Assembly (NCBI GenBank): GCA_050948665.1
Contig: JBMNEH010000001.1
Coordinates: 806,001 to 870,000, forward strand
DNA length: 64,000 nt
Reading direction: 5' to 3'
Origin: JBMNEH01 sp050948665
Lineage (GTDB): Bacteria > Bacillota > Clostridia > Christensenellales > UMGS416
Position 1 is the first letter of the stretch, and each line of letters begins with the position of its first letter. The position numbers and the translations under genes were made by a program. The notes below the pieces were generated by a model that made no database searches, was not told where the DNA came from, and was given only the letters and a program-made list of their open reading frames with translations. Shown here piece by piece: positions 1 through 8,630 of the stretch.

Positions 1-196
1 CGTTGTCAGCTTTTTCACTTCCTCCGGCGTACAGAATTTGAGTATCTATATCTATTCCTCAGCAAGAAGAGGGATCGAACCTACAGTCTATGCCATTATG
101 GCATTGATGTTTGTAACAGTTCTGACATTATTGCTTTTTATCAACCGAAAGACCCTGCTGCAAAGCAGGAGAGCCCGGCAACCCCGGGCAGAATGA
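1..196 (+). CDS. potC: Polyamine ABC transporter permease, C-terminal end (partial)
   Basis: The window opens inside this gene; the last 64 codons are visible and end at a TGA at 194-196. The fragment has the end of a periplasm-facing segment followed by one hydrophobic helix and a short basic tail (RKTLLQSRRARQ), as at the C-terminus of PotC-type permeases. The SIYIYSSARRGIEPTVYA stretch resembles the PotC motif that precedes the last membrane helix. It lies 12 bp upstream of a PotD-type binding protein, so the usual potABCD order is likely. In the family, PotC and PotB form the membrane channel for spermidine/putrescine import. The assignment rests mostly on context, since most of the gene is outside the window. 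Confidence 0.75.
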   Translation, partial: VVSFFTSSGVQNLSIYIYSSARRGIEPTVYAIMALMFVTVLTLLLFINRKTLLQSRRARQPRAE

Positions 197-208
197 AGGA
201 GGGATCTC

Positions 209-1249
209 ATGAAAAGAAAATTTGCTCTTATCCTGGCAGCGGTGTTGCTGCTGATTTTATTGGTTACCGTGTTTTCCGGATGCGAAAGCCGGACGGTGCT
301 GAATGTCTACAACTGGGGAGAATACATCGATAAAAATGTTTTAAAACAGTTTGAAGAAGAGACCGGCATCAAGATCCGGTATTCCACCTTTGCCAGCAAC
401 GAGGAAATGTACGCTAAACTGAAAGCCGGCGGCGGCAACTATGATGTTATTTTCCCCTCGGATTATATGGTGCAAAGGCTGATCGAGAAGGATATGTTGG
501 CGGAGTTGAACTATGACAACATACCCAATTTCTCCTATATCATGGAAGACCTGAAGAATATGTCCTACGATCCGGGCAATACTTACTCCGTTCCCTATAT
601 GTGGGGCACGGTGGGCATCCTTTATAATAAGGCGCTGACCGGCGTCGACATCGATTCCTGGACAGCCCTGTGGGATGAGAAGTACGCCCAGAACCTGTTC
701 ATGTATGATTCCTCCCGGGACAGTTTTGCTCCCGCTCTCATACTTGCCGGTTATTCCGTCAATGAGCGTAGTGATGCCGCGCTGGAGGAAGCTACCCAGC
801 TGCTGATACAGCAGAAGCCGCTGGTACTGGCCTATTTGACCGATGAGGTGCAGGATAAAATGGTACAGGGCGAGGCTGCGCTGGCGCTGGTATATTCCGG
901 CTATGTGTCCGGCGCGGTGGCGGAGAACGAGGACCTGCGTTATGTCATTCCCAAGGAAGGCTCCAATGTCTGGTTTGACGCGGTCTGCATCCCCAAGAGC
1001 AGTAAGAACAAGGAGGCAGCTGAGCTGTTTATCAACTTCCTTTGCCGGACGGATATCGCGCTGGCCAATGTGGAGGAGATTTGCTATGCTACGCCCCACC
1101 AGGGTGCTTACGATCTGCTGGATCCGGAGGAACAGAATAACCCGGTTAATTACCCTTCCTCGGAAGATTTGGCCCGGTGTGAGGTTTATGTGGACCTGGG
1201 TGATTACAATGCCAAGTATGACGATGCCTTCTTAAGAGTAAAGGGATAA
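209..1249 (+). CDS. potD: Spermidine/putrescine-binding lipoprotein PotD
   Basis: A 346-residue extracellular solute-binding protein. A signal peptide with a lipobox (VFSGC) places the lipidated cysteine at residue 25. The mature part starts with LNVYNWGEYID, the PotD/PotF signature in which Trp and Tyr line the polyamine pocket. YDVIFPSDYMV and VPYMWGTVGILYN are further family motifs. The length matches PotD (about 350). A strong AGGAGG-type site precedes the ATG at 209. It is the last gene of the pot operon and is followed directly by a terminator. It should capture spermidine or putrescine outside the membrane and deliver it to the permeases. Ligand choice within the polyamine family cannot be settled by eye. 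Confidence 0.9.
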   Translation: MKRKFALILAAVLLLILLVTVFSGCESRTVLNVYNWGEYIDKNVLKQFEEETGIKIRYSTFASNEEMYAKLKAGGGNYDVIFPSDYMVQRLIEKDMLAELNYDNIPNFSYIMEDLKNMSYDPGNTYSVPYMWGTVGILYNKALTGVDIDSWTALWDEKYAQNLFMYDSSRDSFAPALILAGYSVNERSDAALEEATQLLIQQKPLVLAYLTDEVQDKMVQGEAALALVYSGYVSGAVAENEDLRYVIPKEGSNVWFDAVCIPKSSKNKEAAELFINFLCRTDIALANVEEICYATPHQGAYDLLDPEEQNNPVNYPSSEDLARCEVYVDLGDYNAKYDDAFLRVKG

Positions 1250-1263
1250 CATCACCCTATATT

Positions 1264-1296
1264 AACCCCGGAGAATCTCTTTCTCCGGGGTTTTTG
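1264..1296 (+). terminator. Intrinsic terminator of the pot operon
   Basis: An ACCCCGGAGA/TCTCCGGGG stem with a short loop is followed by TTTTT, 15 bp after the potD stop. The stretch from here to the rplM promoter at 1506 (about 210 bp) carries no gene I can support. Confidence 0.85.
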
Positions 1297-1505
1297 AATG
1301 AGGAATTTAACGGATGACCGTCAAATCCTATGAAACTGCCGCCGAAAGAGAATATGTTTATATGAGCATGTTTCCAGCCGAAAACACCGTTTGCCCTATG
1401 CCGATATGTCCGTGATTTGCGGCTTTCGGAAAGCATACCGGGATGCCCCGAATCCCTTGAGCAGATTGACAGGAAAGAAAATTGCGGGAAACGCTGAAAA
1501 GGCCG

Positions 1506-1534
1506 TTGACAAGCCTTATATTCATCGTTATAAT
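1506..1534 (+). promoter_or_regulatory. Sigma-A promoter of rplM-rpsI
   Basis: A perfect TTGACA at 1506-1511 and a perfect TATAAT at 1529-1534 are separated by 17 bp. This predicts a start near 1541 and a 5' leader of about 110 nt, as expected for a strongly expressed ribosomal protein operon. Confidence 0.85.
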
Positions 1535-1540
1535 AATAGC

Positions 1541-1649
1541 GCTGCTTTTCGGACGATTAGCCCCGGCCGGAAAGAGCTGCGTTTGACGGAGGCGCACCCG
1601 GCTTGCCGGCTACCAACCACTTCTGTCCACCAATCATCGGAGGTAAATA
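1541..1649 (+). promoter_or_regulatory. Probable ribosomal protein (L13-type) autoregulatory leader
   Basis: The transcript from the promoter at 1506-1534 would carry a GC-rich leader of about 110 nt before the rplM start. It contains complementary segments, for example GCCCCGGCC near 1560 and ACCCGGCTTGCCGGCT near 1596-1611. Firmicutes rplM genes often carry an L13 leader that lets the protein repress its own mRNA. I infer the role from position and length; I did not match the published consensus base by base. Confidence 0.4.
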
Positions 1650-2084
1650 ATGAGTTCATTCATGGCAAACGCCCAGAATGTTGAGCGTAAATGGTACATT
1701 GTGGACGCTGCCGGCCTTCCATTGGGCCGTGTAGCCAGCCAGGTGGCCGCTATTCTCCGTGGGAAGAATAAGCCCACTTTCACGCCCCATGTCGATACCG
1801 GGGATCATGTTATTGTTATCAACTGCGCCAAGGCAGTATTGACCGGGAAGAAGATAGACCAAAAAATGCATTATCGCCATTCCGGTTATGTAAGCGGCCT
1901 GAAGGCCACTTCTTACCGGATCATCATGGAAAAGAAACCCGATTTTGCTATGTATCACGCTGTCAAGGGCATGCTCCCCAAGAACGCTCTCGGCAGGCAG
2001 ATGCTTAGGAAGCTGCGGGTCTACGCCGGCGATCAGCATGAGCATATGGCACAGCAGCCCGAGCTGCTGGCCATCCGCGTATAA
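1650..2084 (+). CDS. rplM: 50S ribosomal protein L13 (uL13)
   Basis: A 144-residue protein with the full L13 pattern: WYIVDAAGLPLGRVAS near the N-terminus, GDHVIVINCAKAVLTGKK in the middle and GMLPKNALGRQMLRKLRVYAG towards the end. Length is normal for the family (about 142-145). The ATG at 1650 sits 6 bp after GGAGGT and is preferred over the internal ATG at 1662. The protein binds 23S rRNA early in assembly of the large subunit. It is followed 12 bp later by rpsI, the universal rplM-rpsI pair. Confidence 0.97.
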   Translation: MSSFMANAQNVERKWYIVDAAGLPLGRVASQVAAILRGKNKPTFTPHVDTGDHVIVINCAKAVLTGKKIDQKMHYRHSGYVSGLKATSYRIIMEKKPDFAMYHAVKGMLPKNALGRQMLRKLRVYAGDQHEHMAQQPELLAIRV

Positions 2085-2096
2085 GGAGGAAGGATC

Positions 2097-2489
2097 ATGG
2101 CACAGGTTATGTATGGAGCCACCGGCCGCCGCAAGACCTCGGTCGCCCGTGTGCGTCTTATTCCCGGCGAAGGGAAAATCACTATCAATCATAAGGATAT
2201 CGACGAGTATTTCGGCCTCGATACCCTCAAGTATATTGTTCGTCAGCCTCTGAATCTGACAGATACCGTAACCCGGTATGATGTATTGGTTTCTGTCTCC
2301 GGAGGCGGTACCACCGGGCAGGCAGGCGCGATCCGCCATGGGATTACCCGGGCATTGATTCGTGCGGGCAGTGAACTGCGTCCCGCTTTGAAAAAGGCCG
2401 GATTCATTACCCGCGATCCCCGCATGAAGGAGCGCAAAAAGTACGGCTTGAAGGCTGCCCGTAAAGCTCCGCAGTTCAGCAAGCGCTGA
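2097..2489 (+). CDS. rpsI: 30S ribosomal protein S9 (uS9)
   Basis: A 130-residue protein starting YGATGRRKTSVARVRLIPG and ending in the conserved basic tail KAPQFSKR, whose final Lys-Arg reaches the P-site tRNA in known ribosomes. The GGGTTGQAGAIRHGITRAL core is also present. It is cotranscribed with rplM and followed by a terminator, so this is a two-gene operon. Length and ends are intact. Confidence 0.97.
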   Translation: MAQVMYGATGRRKTSVARVRLIPGEGKITINHKDIDEYFGLDTLKYIVRQPLNLTDTVTRYDVLVSVSGGGTTGQAGAIRHGITRALIRAGSELRPALKKAGFITRDPRMKERKKYGLKAARKAPQFSKR

Positions 2490-2499
2490 TTTTCTTTGG

Positions 2500-2529
2500 C
2501 CTGCCTCGCTTTCTGCGGGGCAGGTTTTT
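2500..2529 (+). terminator. Intrinsic terminator of rplM-rpsI
   Basis: A CCTGCC(TCGC)/(GCGG)GGCAGG hairpin with loop TTTCT is followed by TTTTT, about 10 bp after the rpsI stop. Confidence 0.85.
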
Positions 2530-2602
2530 ATGTGGCCTATACACGGTTCCTGCTTTTAACAGGAGCTTTCGGTGTTGTAATAAAAGTATGTAGGGGGATT
2601 CT

Positions 2603-3517
2603 ATGCAGGAAGTAGATTTATTGATTATCGGTGGCGGTCCGGCCGGGCTGACTGCCGGTATTTACGCCTGCCGCGCCGGACTGCGGACGGTGCTGCTGGA
2701 AAAAATGTTTACCGGAGGGCAGATCGTCAGCACCCATAAGCTAGAAAACTACCCCGGCTTTCCTGAAGGGATCTCAGGTGTAGACTTCGGCCTGGCTCTG
2801 CTGGACCAGGCAATGCGCTTCGGCCTTTCGGTCATTTACGAAGACGTGGTGCATATCGACCTGCAGCCTGCATTAAAAGTTGTGCGGACCGCCAGCAACA
2901 TTTATGGTGCGCCGGCGGTCATACTGGCGCTGGGCGCTCAGCCCCGGAAACTGGGTGTGACCGGAGAGGAAACCTATACAGGGCGCGGCGTCTCTTATTG
3001 CGCGACATGTGATGGCGCCTTTTATAACGGACGTTCTGTGGCGGTTGTGGGAGGCGGGGATACCGCCTGCGAGGACGCTATATACCTTTCCGGTATTGCG
3101 GAAAAGGTTACATTGATACACCGCCGTGACACGCTTAGGAGTACCGGTATATTGAACGAGAGGGTACGCAGCATTCCAAATGTGGAGCTGATGCTTTCTA
3201 CCAAGGTCAGTGAGATCCTCGGAGAAACCGGCGTGACAAAATTGCAGCTGCAGCATGCCGGAGGTAGGGAATCTACTTTGTCGGTAGACGGCGTGTTTAT
3301 TGCCGTAGGTACAGAACCTTCCACCGACATCCTGGCGGGTCAGGTTGCCCTGAATCCGCAGGGATATATTTTGACGGATCGTCATATGACAACTAATATT
3401 CCCGGCGTTTTTGCAGCTGGGGATGTGCGGGATACCGTGTTGCGACAGGTGGTCACTGCAGCCGCGGATGGAGCAATAGCGGCTACCGAGGCGCAGCGGT
3501 TTCTTACAACACATTAA
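2603..3517 (+). CDS. trxB: Thioredoxin reductase (NADPH, FAD-dependent)
   Basis: A 304-residue flavoprotein of the low-molecular-weight thioredoxin reductase class. The FAD-binding Rossmann motif GGGPAGLTAG is at residues 10-19. The redox-active CATC is at 133-136, and the NADPH-binding VVGGGDTACEDA follows it. The C-terminal FAD motif GVFAAGDVRD is present near residue 270. It transfers electrons from NADPH to thioredoxin in the cytoplasm. The start follows AGGGGG. No thioredoxin gene is adjacent, so the partner is elsewhere. The gene has its own terminator and reads as monocistronic, 43 bp before glmM. Confidence 0.93.
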   Translation: MQEVDLLIIGGGPAGLTAGIYACRAGLRTVLLEKMFTGGQIVSTHKLENYPGFPEGISGVDFGLALLDQAMRFGLSVIYEDVVHIDLQPALKVVRTASNIYGAPAVILALGAQPRKLGVTGEETYTGRGVSYCATCDGAFYNGRSVAVVGGGDTACEDAIYLSGIAEKVTLIHRRDTLRSTGILNERVRSIPNVELMLSTKVSEILGETGVTKLQLQHAGGRESTLSVDGVFIAVGTEPSTDILAGQVALNPQGYILTDRHMTTNIPGVFAAGDVRDTVLRQVVTAAADGAIAATEAQRFLTTH

Positions 3518-3523
3518 AGCAAG

Positions 3524-3546
3524 CGGCGCGGCTGCGCCATTTTTTG
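3524..3546 (+). terminator. Short hairpin terminator between trxB and glmM
   Basis: A GGCGC/GCGCC stem with a GGCT loop is followed by ATTTTTT. The stem is only 5 bp, so some readthrough into glmM is likely. Confidence 0.6.
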
Positions 3547-3560
3547 TATAAGGAGAATTT

Positions 3561-4928
3561 ATGGCCCGATTATTTGGAACCGATGGTGTGCGCGGTATTG
3601 CCGGCAAGGACTTGGACAGTGTCCTGGCATATAAACTGGGAAGGGCAGGCGCTTTTGTACTCACAGAAGGCAGCCGGCACCCGAAAATACTGATTGTTCG
3701 CGATACCCGGATATCCGGCACAATGCTGGAGGCGGCGATGGCAGCCGGTATCTGTTCTGTTGGGGGGACTCCTGTTTTAGGAGGCGTTCTGCCGACTCCC
3801 GGCTGTGCTTATCTTGTGCGGGAGCTGGAAATGGATGCGGGGATTGTGATCTCTGCTTCTCATAATCCGATGGAGTTCAACGGAATCAAGTTTTTCAACA
3901 GGGACGGATACAAGCTTCCCGATGAGACCGAGGACAGGATCGAAGCTTATGCCACAGACCATGAGGAGGAGATACCCTCTGCTACAGGGGAGGATATCGG
4001 CGCGGTCACGACCCTGGAAAACGCGGCGGAAATCTATGCCCGGCATTTAGCCAGCCGTGTGAAGAAGGATTTGAGCAAATATCGCGTAGTGCTGGATTGC
4101 GCAAACGGCGCGGTCAGTGATATCGCGCCCCGGCTGTTTGCTTCGCTGGGGCTGGATGTTGTCAGCATGTTCAACCGCCCCGACGGTCAGAACATCAACC
4201 GGGACTGCGGCTCCACACATATGGAACAGCTTGTGGAATATTGCATGAACAACCGGGCGGACTTAGGTTTGGCATTTGACGGGGATGGGGACAGGATGCT
4301 GGCGGTGGATGAAACAGGGACACTGGTAAATGGAGACGAAATCATGATGATCGTGGCCTGCTCCCTTGCCAGAGCCGGGAAACTGGCCGGGAACACGGTC
4401 GTGGCTACCGTGATGAGCAATTTGGGCATGACAATTGCCGCTCGTGAACAAGGGATCCGTTTGGAACGGACAGCCGTAGGCGATCGGTATGTGCTGCAGC
4501 GCATGATGGAGAAGGGGTATGTTTTGGGAGGCGAACAGTCCGGACATATCATCTTCCTGGAAGATAATACCACCGGAGACGGTCTGAACACCGCCCTCCG
4601 GTTGCTGGAGGTTATGGCGGAAACCGGAGAACCTCTTTCCAAACTGGCGGGGATTATGGAAAACCTTCCCCAGGTGCTGGTGAATGTATCGGTCACCCCG
4701 GAAGGGAAAAGCGCCTGGGAGAAGGATGAAGAGATCAAAGCCGCCATTTCCGCCGTTCGGGAGAAGCATGGGGAGCAGGGCAACCTGCTGGTACGGGCCT
4801 CCGGCACAGAACCTCTTATCCGGGTGATGATGGAGGGGTGCAATAAGGAAGAGATAGAAGAGGATGCCAACGCTCTGGCGGCGCTGTTCCGGAAGAAATA
4901 CGGCGTGGCAACAAACGGGTACATATGA
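3561..4928 (+). CDS. glmM: Phosphoglucosamine mutase
   Basis: A 455-residue phosphohexomutase that converts glucosamine-6-phosphate to glucosamine-1-phosphate for peptidoglycan precursor synthesis. The N-terminus MARLFGTDGVRG is the GlmM signature. The phosphoserine loop VISASHNPMEFNG places the catalytic serine at residue 100. The magnesium loop is AFDGDGDRML near residue 240. The sugar-binding loop GGEQSGHIIF and the phosphate-binding RASGTEPLIRVM near the C-terminus are intact. Length matches the family (about 445-455). The start at 3561 follows AAGGAG. Confidence 0.96.
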   Translation: MARLFGTDGVRGIAGKDLDSVLAYKLGRAGAFVLTEGSRHPKILIVRDTRISGTMLEAAMAAGICSVGGTPVLGGVLPTPGCAYLVRELEMDAGIVISASHNPMEFNGIKFFNRDGYKLPDETEDRIEAYATDHEEEIPSATGEDIGAVTTLENAAEIYARHLASRVKKDLSKYRVVLDCANGAVSDIAPRLFASLGLDVVSMFNRPDGQNINRDCGSTHMEQLVEYCMNNRADLGLAFDGDGDRMLAVDETGTLVNGDEIMMIVACSLARAGKLAGNTVVATVMSNLGMTIAAREQGIRLERTAVGDRYVLQRMMEKGYVLGGEQSGHIIFLEDNTTGDGLNTALRLLEVMAETGEPLSKLAGIMENLPQVLVNVSVTPEGKSAWEKDEEIKAAISAVREKHGEQGNLLVRASGTEPLIRVMMEGCNKEEIEEDANALAALFRKKYGVATNGYI

Positions 4929-4964
4929 AGCTCTTTCTCGAATCTCAGTTTGGTAACTATGTCA

Positions 4965-4993
4965 CATACAAAGAAACCGCCTTTTGATATGAT
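4965..4993 (+). promoter_or_regulatory. Possible promoter of the rubrerythrin gene
   Basis: TATGAT at 4988-4993 is preceded by TGA (an extended -10). CATACA lies 17 bp further upstream as a weak -35. It sits 38 bp before the rubrerythrin start. Confidence 0.4.
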
Positions 4994-5030
4994 CGTGACA
5001 GACCTCTGAGAGGAAGAAAGGAGACAGAAT

Positions 5031-5573
5031 ATGAAGTTTGTTTGCAGTGTTTGCGGATATGTGTATGAAGGAGACCAGCCTCCGGAGAAATGTCCTCAGT
5101 GCAAGGCACCCCGGGAGAAGTTTATCGTTCAGCAGGGGGAAATGGTTTGGGCGGCGGAGCATGTGGTGGGCGTAGCCCAGGGCGCACCGAAGGATATCAT
5201 GGAAGATCTCCGTGCGAATTTCATCGGTGAATGTACCGAGGTGGGCATGTACCTGGCGATGGGTCGTGTTGCATATCGGGAAGGCTATCCCGAAATCGGC
5301 GATTACTGGTTCAAAGCCGGGCTGGAGGAGGCGGAGCATGCCGCCAAATTCGCCGAATTGCTCGGCGAAGTCCTCACCGATTCCACCGAAAAGAATCTGC
5401 AAATGCGGATCGAGGCCGAGTACGGCGCCACTGCCGGTAAAGCTGATCTGGCCAAGCGCGCCAAGGCATTGGATCTTGACGCGATCCATGACACGGTCCA
5501 CGAAATGGCCCGCGACGAAGCCCGGCACGGGAAAGCGTTCGCAGGCCTGCTGAAGAGGTACTTCGGCAAGTAA
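5031..5573 (+). CDS. Reverse-type rubrerythrin (N-terminal rubredoxin, C-terminal ferritin-like domain)
   Basis: A 180-residue protein. A rubredoxin domain comes first, with four iron-binding cysteines at 5, 8, 21 and 24 (CSVC and CPQC). A ferritin-like four-helix domain follows, with di-iron ligand motifs GECTEVGMY, EEAEHAAKF and DEARHGKAF. Classical rubrerythrin has the opposite order. The reverse order is known from clostridia, where it works as an NADH-dependent peroxidase during oxygen stress. The start follows AAGGAG. It is a single gene ending at a clear terminator. The fold and metal sites are seen; the peroxidase role is family knowledge. Confidence 0.9.
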   Translation: MKFVCSVCGYVYEGDQPPEKCPQCKAPREKFIVQQGEMVWAAEHVVGVAQGAPKDIMEDLRANFIGECTEVGMYLAMGRVAYREGYPEIGDYWFKAGLEEAEHAAKFAELLGEVLTDSTEKNLQMRIEAEYGATAGKADLAKRAKALDLDAIHDTVHEMARDEARHGKAFAGLLKRYFGK

Positions 5574-5596
5574 ACACCCGAGATACGGTTTAAACA

Positions 5597-5625
5597 GGGG
5601 AACGGCTATTACTGTTCCCTTTTTT
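5597..5625 (+). terminator. Terminator after rubrerythrin
   Basis: A GGGAAC/GTTCCC stem with a loop of about 10 nt is followed by TTTTTT, 25 bp after the stop codon. Confidence 0.8.
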
Positions 5626-5728
5626 AACATATCGTTTTTGCCTCCCTTCCGTATGTCAGGACGACATATATTCCATGATTTTCTGTAGAACTATGAGAAA
5701 GAAGCTCTCCATGGTTGGGAATTTATGG

Positions 5729-5757
5729 TTGCTTTTTTAAAATCGGTATTGTATTAT
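5729..5757 (+). promoter_or_regulatory. Candidate promoter of the fucosidase gene
   Basis: TTGCTT at 5729-5734 and TATTAT at 5752-5757 are 17 bp apart, in an AT-rich stretch about 65 bp before the start codon. A small inverted repeat, CCGT-N6-ACGG at about 5778-5791, lies just downstream and could be an operator. Confidence 0.45.
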
Positions 5758-5822
5758 TTTTATATACAGAACCTTTGCCGTGAATATACGGAAAATACAC
5801 TTTTCTCAGAAGGGAGAGTACC

Positions 5823-7274
5823 ATGGAATTGTTTACCCCCAGCTTTGATTCTCTTTGGGAATACAAGTGTCCCGATTGGTTCCGGGATGCGAAATTCGGT
5901 ATCTGGAGCCATTGGGGCGCACAGAGCGTGCCCATGTACGGGGATTGGTATGCCAGACATATGTATGATGAGGGATCGCCTCAGTACCTGTATCATATCC
6001 GACATTACGGACATCCCTCTAAATTTGGGTATAAGGATATCTGCGCGCTTTGGAAGGCGGAGAATTTTGATCCTGATGGACTGATGGACAAGTATGTAAA
6101 GGCCGGCGCCCGGTATTTCATGGGTCAGGCAATGCATCACGATCATTTTTTCAACTATCCCTCCGCATACAATGATATGAACAGCACCAAGGTAGGGCCA
6201 ATGAAGGACATTTGCGGCATGTGGGCAAAAGCTGCCCGGGAGCGGGGACTTCCTTTCGGCCTGACCGAGCATCTAGGCGCTACCTTCTCCTGGTGGCGAG
6301 GTAATAAAGGGCATGATAACTATGGCCCCTATAAGGGTGTGCCCTATGACGGGAATGACCCGGCCTACCGGGGTTTCTATCTGGACAACTACGAGTATAC
6401 GACAGACGGAGTCCCCAATGCTGAGGCTCCTTGGTACAGTGAAAATCCTGCCTGGCACGCCTACTGGAGGAAGGTGATTCGCGAGGTGATAGATCTGTAT
6501 AAGCCGGAACTGTTGTATTCGGATGGCTCGCTGCCCTTCGGAAACTGTCCGGAAGCGCCGGTCGATGATGCCTATGCCGACGGATTGGACGTGGTGTCCC
6601 ACCTGTACAACACCTCTATAAAGCTGTATGGGGAGAACCGGGCGGTCTACCTGCAGAAAAACAGGAATCCGAACATCTATTCCGTAGGTGTGCTTGATAT
6701 TGAAAAGAGTCAGCTGCCGGATATCCGGCCGCAGCCTTGGCATACGGATACCTGTATCGGCAACTGGTTCTATGATGTTCGTCAGAAGTTCAAGAGACCC
6801 GGCCATATCCTGGAAATGCTGATCGATATCATTGCAAAAAACGGCTGTATGCTGTTGAACGTGCTCCAGAAGCCGGACGGCACAATAGACGATGAGGCAG
6901 AGTATATTTTAGCGGAACTGGCGAAGTGGTTTGCCGTCAATGCCGAGGGAGTCTACGGTACCCGTCCCTGGCGGGTGTCCGGAGAGGGAGAGAGCCGTGT
7001 GGTCATAAAGGGCTTCACGGAAGACGCTGTGGACTGGACGGAGAGGGATTTCCGTTTTGTACAGAAAGACGGCTGCCTCTACGCGTTCCAGTTCCGTGCT
7101 CCCCGGAACGGAATCGCTGTTATTACCTCGTTAAATGAGCAGGAAAAGGTGAAGCGAGTGGAGCTGCTGGGCGTTGGGGAGATCCCCTTCGGCCAGAGCA
7201 TGGGTGTGCTGACACTTCGGCTGCCTGAGAAGCTCCCGACCCCCTACGCACTGTGTTACAAGATTTACCTATAG
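5823..7274 (+). CDS. GH29-family alpha-L-fucosidase, cytoplasmic
   Basis: A 483-residue glycosidase. The N-terminal TIM barrel carries the GH29 signature WFRDAKFGIWSHWG and the conserved QAMHHDHF. The candidate nucleophile aspartate is in ELLYSDGSLPFG near residue 235. The LNVLQKPDGTID segment after the barrel is also typical of GH29. No signal peptide is present, so it should act on imported fucosylated oligosaccharides rather than on host mucin directly. Family GH29 retains configuration and releases L-fucose. It stands alone, with its own promoter and a bidirectional terminator. Linkage preference cannot be read from the sequence. Confidence 0.85.
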   Translation: MELFTPSFDSLWEYKCPDWFRDAKFGIWSHWGAQSVPMYGDWYARHMYDEGSPQYLYHIRHYGHPSKFGYKDICALWKAENFDPDGLMDKYVKAGARYFMGQAMHHDHFFNYPSAYNDMNSTKVGPMKDICGMWAKAARERGLPFGLTEHLGATFSWWRGNKGHDNYGPYKGVPYDGNDPAYRGFYLDNYEYTTDGVPNAEAPWYSENPAWHAYWRKVIREVIDLYKPELLYSDGSLPFGNCPEAPVDDAYADGLDVVSHLYNTSIKLYGENRAVYLQKNRNPNIYSVGVLDIEKSQLPDIRPQPWHTDTCIGNWFYDVRQKFKRPGHILEMLIDIIAKNGCMLLNVLQKPDGTIDDEAEYILAELAKWFAVNAEGVYGTRPWRVSGEGESRVVIKGFTEDAVDWTERDFRFVQKDGCLYAFQFRAPRNGIAVITSLNEQEKVKRVELLGVGEIPFGQSMGVLTLRLPEKLPTPYALCYKIYL

Positions 7275-7358
7275 GCTGCCGAGGGGTTCCCGTTCTTTGG
7301 ATTGGGAATCGCTGACACCGCTCCTCAACCAAAGCAGCGATGATTGCCGGATGATAAT

Positions 7359-7400
7359 AAATAAAACCCCGGTCGAAAAAATCCGACCGGGGTTTTATTT
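7359..7400. terminator. Bidirectional terminator between convergent genes
   Basis: AATAAAACCCCGGTCG and CGACCGGGGTTTTATT form a long near-perfect stem with A/T tracts on both sides. It can stop transcription of the fucosidase (plus) and of the oxidoreductase (minus). Confidence 0.9.
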
Positions 7401-7405
7401 GCGCA

Positions 7406-8548
7406 TTAAACTTCGGGGATTTCCACAGTGATCTCATGGCCGACAGCGGCGGACTTTACGATGCCGTCGATGATGGCCTGGTTGATAAGGATCTGGCTGG
7501 AGGGTACGGGAGCGGGGGTGCCGTTCTTTATCGCATCCAGGAAGGAGCGGATCTTCCTGTCGAACAGGCCCATCTTGCCCTTGTTGGGGATGATTGGGAT
7601 TACGGTCTCTACCTGCTCGCCGGCTACATCGGTGTACAGCGTCATGGGGCCGCCGACGGTGCCGTTCCAGCACTCAGTGGAGGGGATACGCAGAGCGCCC
7701 TTCTTACCCAGTATTATGGTGTCCCCGGGAGTATCCAGGTGCATTGCCCAGGAAATACGGAAATCCAGTATAATCCCGCCCTCAAGGCGGATAAAAGCCG
7801 CGGCAAAGTCCTCAACGTCAAAGCGGCAGGCATTCTCGGGCAGGGAATATTCAGTGCTTGTGCCGAAGAAATCAGAGGTGTAACCGGTAATGGTCAGGGG
7901 CTTTGGGTAGCCGATGGCGTTAAGCACCATGTCCAGAGAGTAGCAACCGATGTCGCCCATGGCGCCGATCCCGGCTGTCCTCTTCTCGATGAAGGTACTG
8001 TTGGGGATACCCCGACGGCGGCCGCCACCGGTCTGGATGTAGTATATCTCACCAAGCACGCCGGATTCAACGATTCTCTTGATCATCTGCATGTTCTCGT
8101 CCATGCGGGGCTGGAATCCGATGGACAGTACCTTGCCGGAAGCTTTTTCTGCTTTGATGATCTCAACCGCTTCATCGGTTGTGACGCACATGGGCTTCTC
8201 CAACAGTACGTGTACGCCGCGCTGCAGAGCATCAATAGTACATTCCGCATGGGTCACGTTGTAGGTGCATACGCTGACCGCATCCAACTGCTCATTCTCC
8301 AGCATTTCAAGATGGTTTGGGTAGCAACGTACGCCCTCTACACCGTAACGCTTGAAAAATGCCTCGGCTTTGCCGGGGATCAGATCCGCACCGGCGACAA
8401 TTTCCACATCGGGCATTTTTTTAAAGGATTCGACATGGGATTCCGCAATCCAACCTGTGCCGATGATACCGACTTTCAGCTTTACGGAGGTATCGATTTC
8501 TTCTTCTTCAACCTGCTGGGTAAACTGGCTCAATACTTCGTCTGCCAT
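7406..8548 (-). CDS. Gfo/Idh/MocA-family NAD(P)-dependent oxidoreductase
   Basis: A 380-residue protein with the N-terminal Rossmann motif VGIIGTGWIAESHVESF near residue 30, followed by the family motif LLEKPMCVTTDEA. EKP carries the catalytic lysine usual in this family. The C-terminal half has the mixed beta-sheet substrate domain (GAMGDIGCYSLDMV includes the conserved D-x-G-x-H/Y pattern). I chose the ATG at 8548 because it follows AAGGAG; the upstream ATG at 8590 has no such site. Members oxidise or epimerise sugars and inositols, or hydrolyse glycosides through an NAD-dependent oxidation. Its place opposite a fucosidase suggests sugar metabolism, but the substrate is unknown. Confidence 0.85.
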   Translation of the reverse strand: MADEVLSQFTQQVEEEEIDTSVKLKVGIIGTGWIAESHVESFKKMPDVEIVAGADLIPGKAEAFFKRYGVEGVRCYPNHLEMLENEQLDAVSVCTYNVTHAECTIDALQRGVHVLLEKPMCVTTDEAVEIIKAEKASGKVLSIGFQPRMDENMQMIKRIVESGVLGEIYYIQTGGGRRRGIPNSTFIEKRTAGIGAMGDIGCYSLDMVLNAIGYPKPLTITGYTSDFFGTSTEYSLPENACRFDVEDFAAAFIRLEGGIILDFRISWAMHLDTPGDTIILGKKGALRIPSTECWNGTVGGPMTLYTDVAGEQVETVIPIIPNKGKMGLFDRKIRSFLDAIKNGTPAPVPSSQILINQAIIDGIVKSAAVGHEITVEIPEV

Positions 8549-8601
8549 TGTGAACTCCTTCTCTGTCAAAATTTTTGTGCGATCCTGCACAGTGTAAAAT
8601 A

Positions 8602-8630
8602 ATTATAACACAATTTCGTGCTTTCGTACA
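8602..8630 (-). promoter_or_regulatory. Promoter of the oxidoreductase gene
   Basis: On the minus strand TATAAT (8602-8607) is preceded by a 17-bp spacer and TGTACG (8625-8630), a weak -35. It lies about 55 bp before the start codon. Confidence 0.5.

Noticed and set aside
1391..1684. Open frame of 97 codons upstream of rplM
   Set aside because: It spans the rplM promoter and leader and overlaps the rplM start in another frame; it lacks a ribosome site.
7436..8602. Long open frame on the plus strand (388 codons)
   Set aside because: It is antisense to the Gfo/Idh/MocA oxidoreductase, whose motifs are clear; the plus frame has no recognisable domain and no ribosome site.
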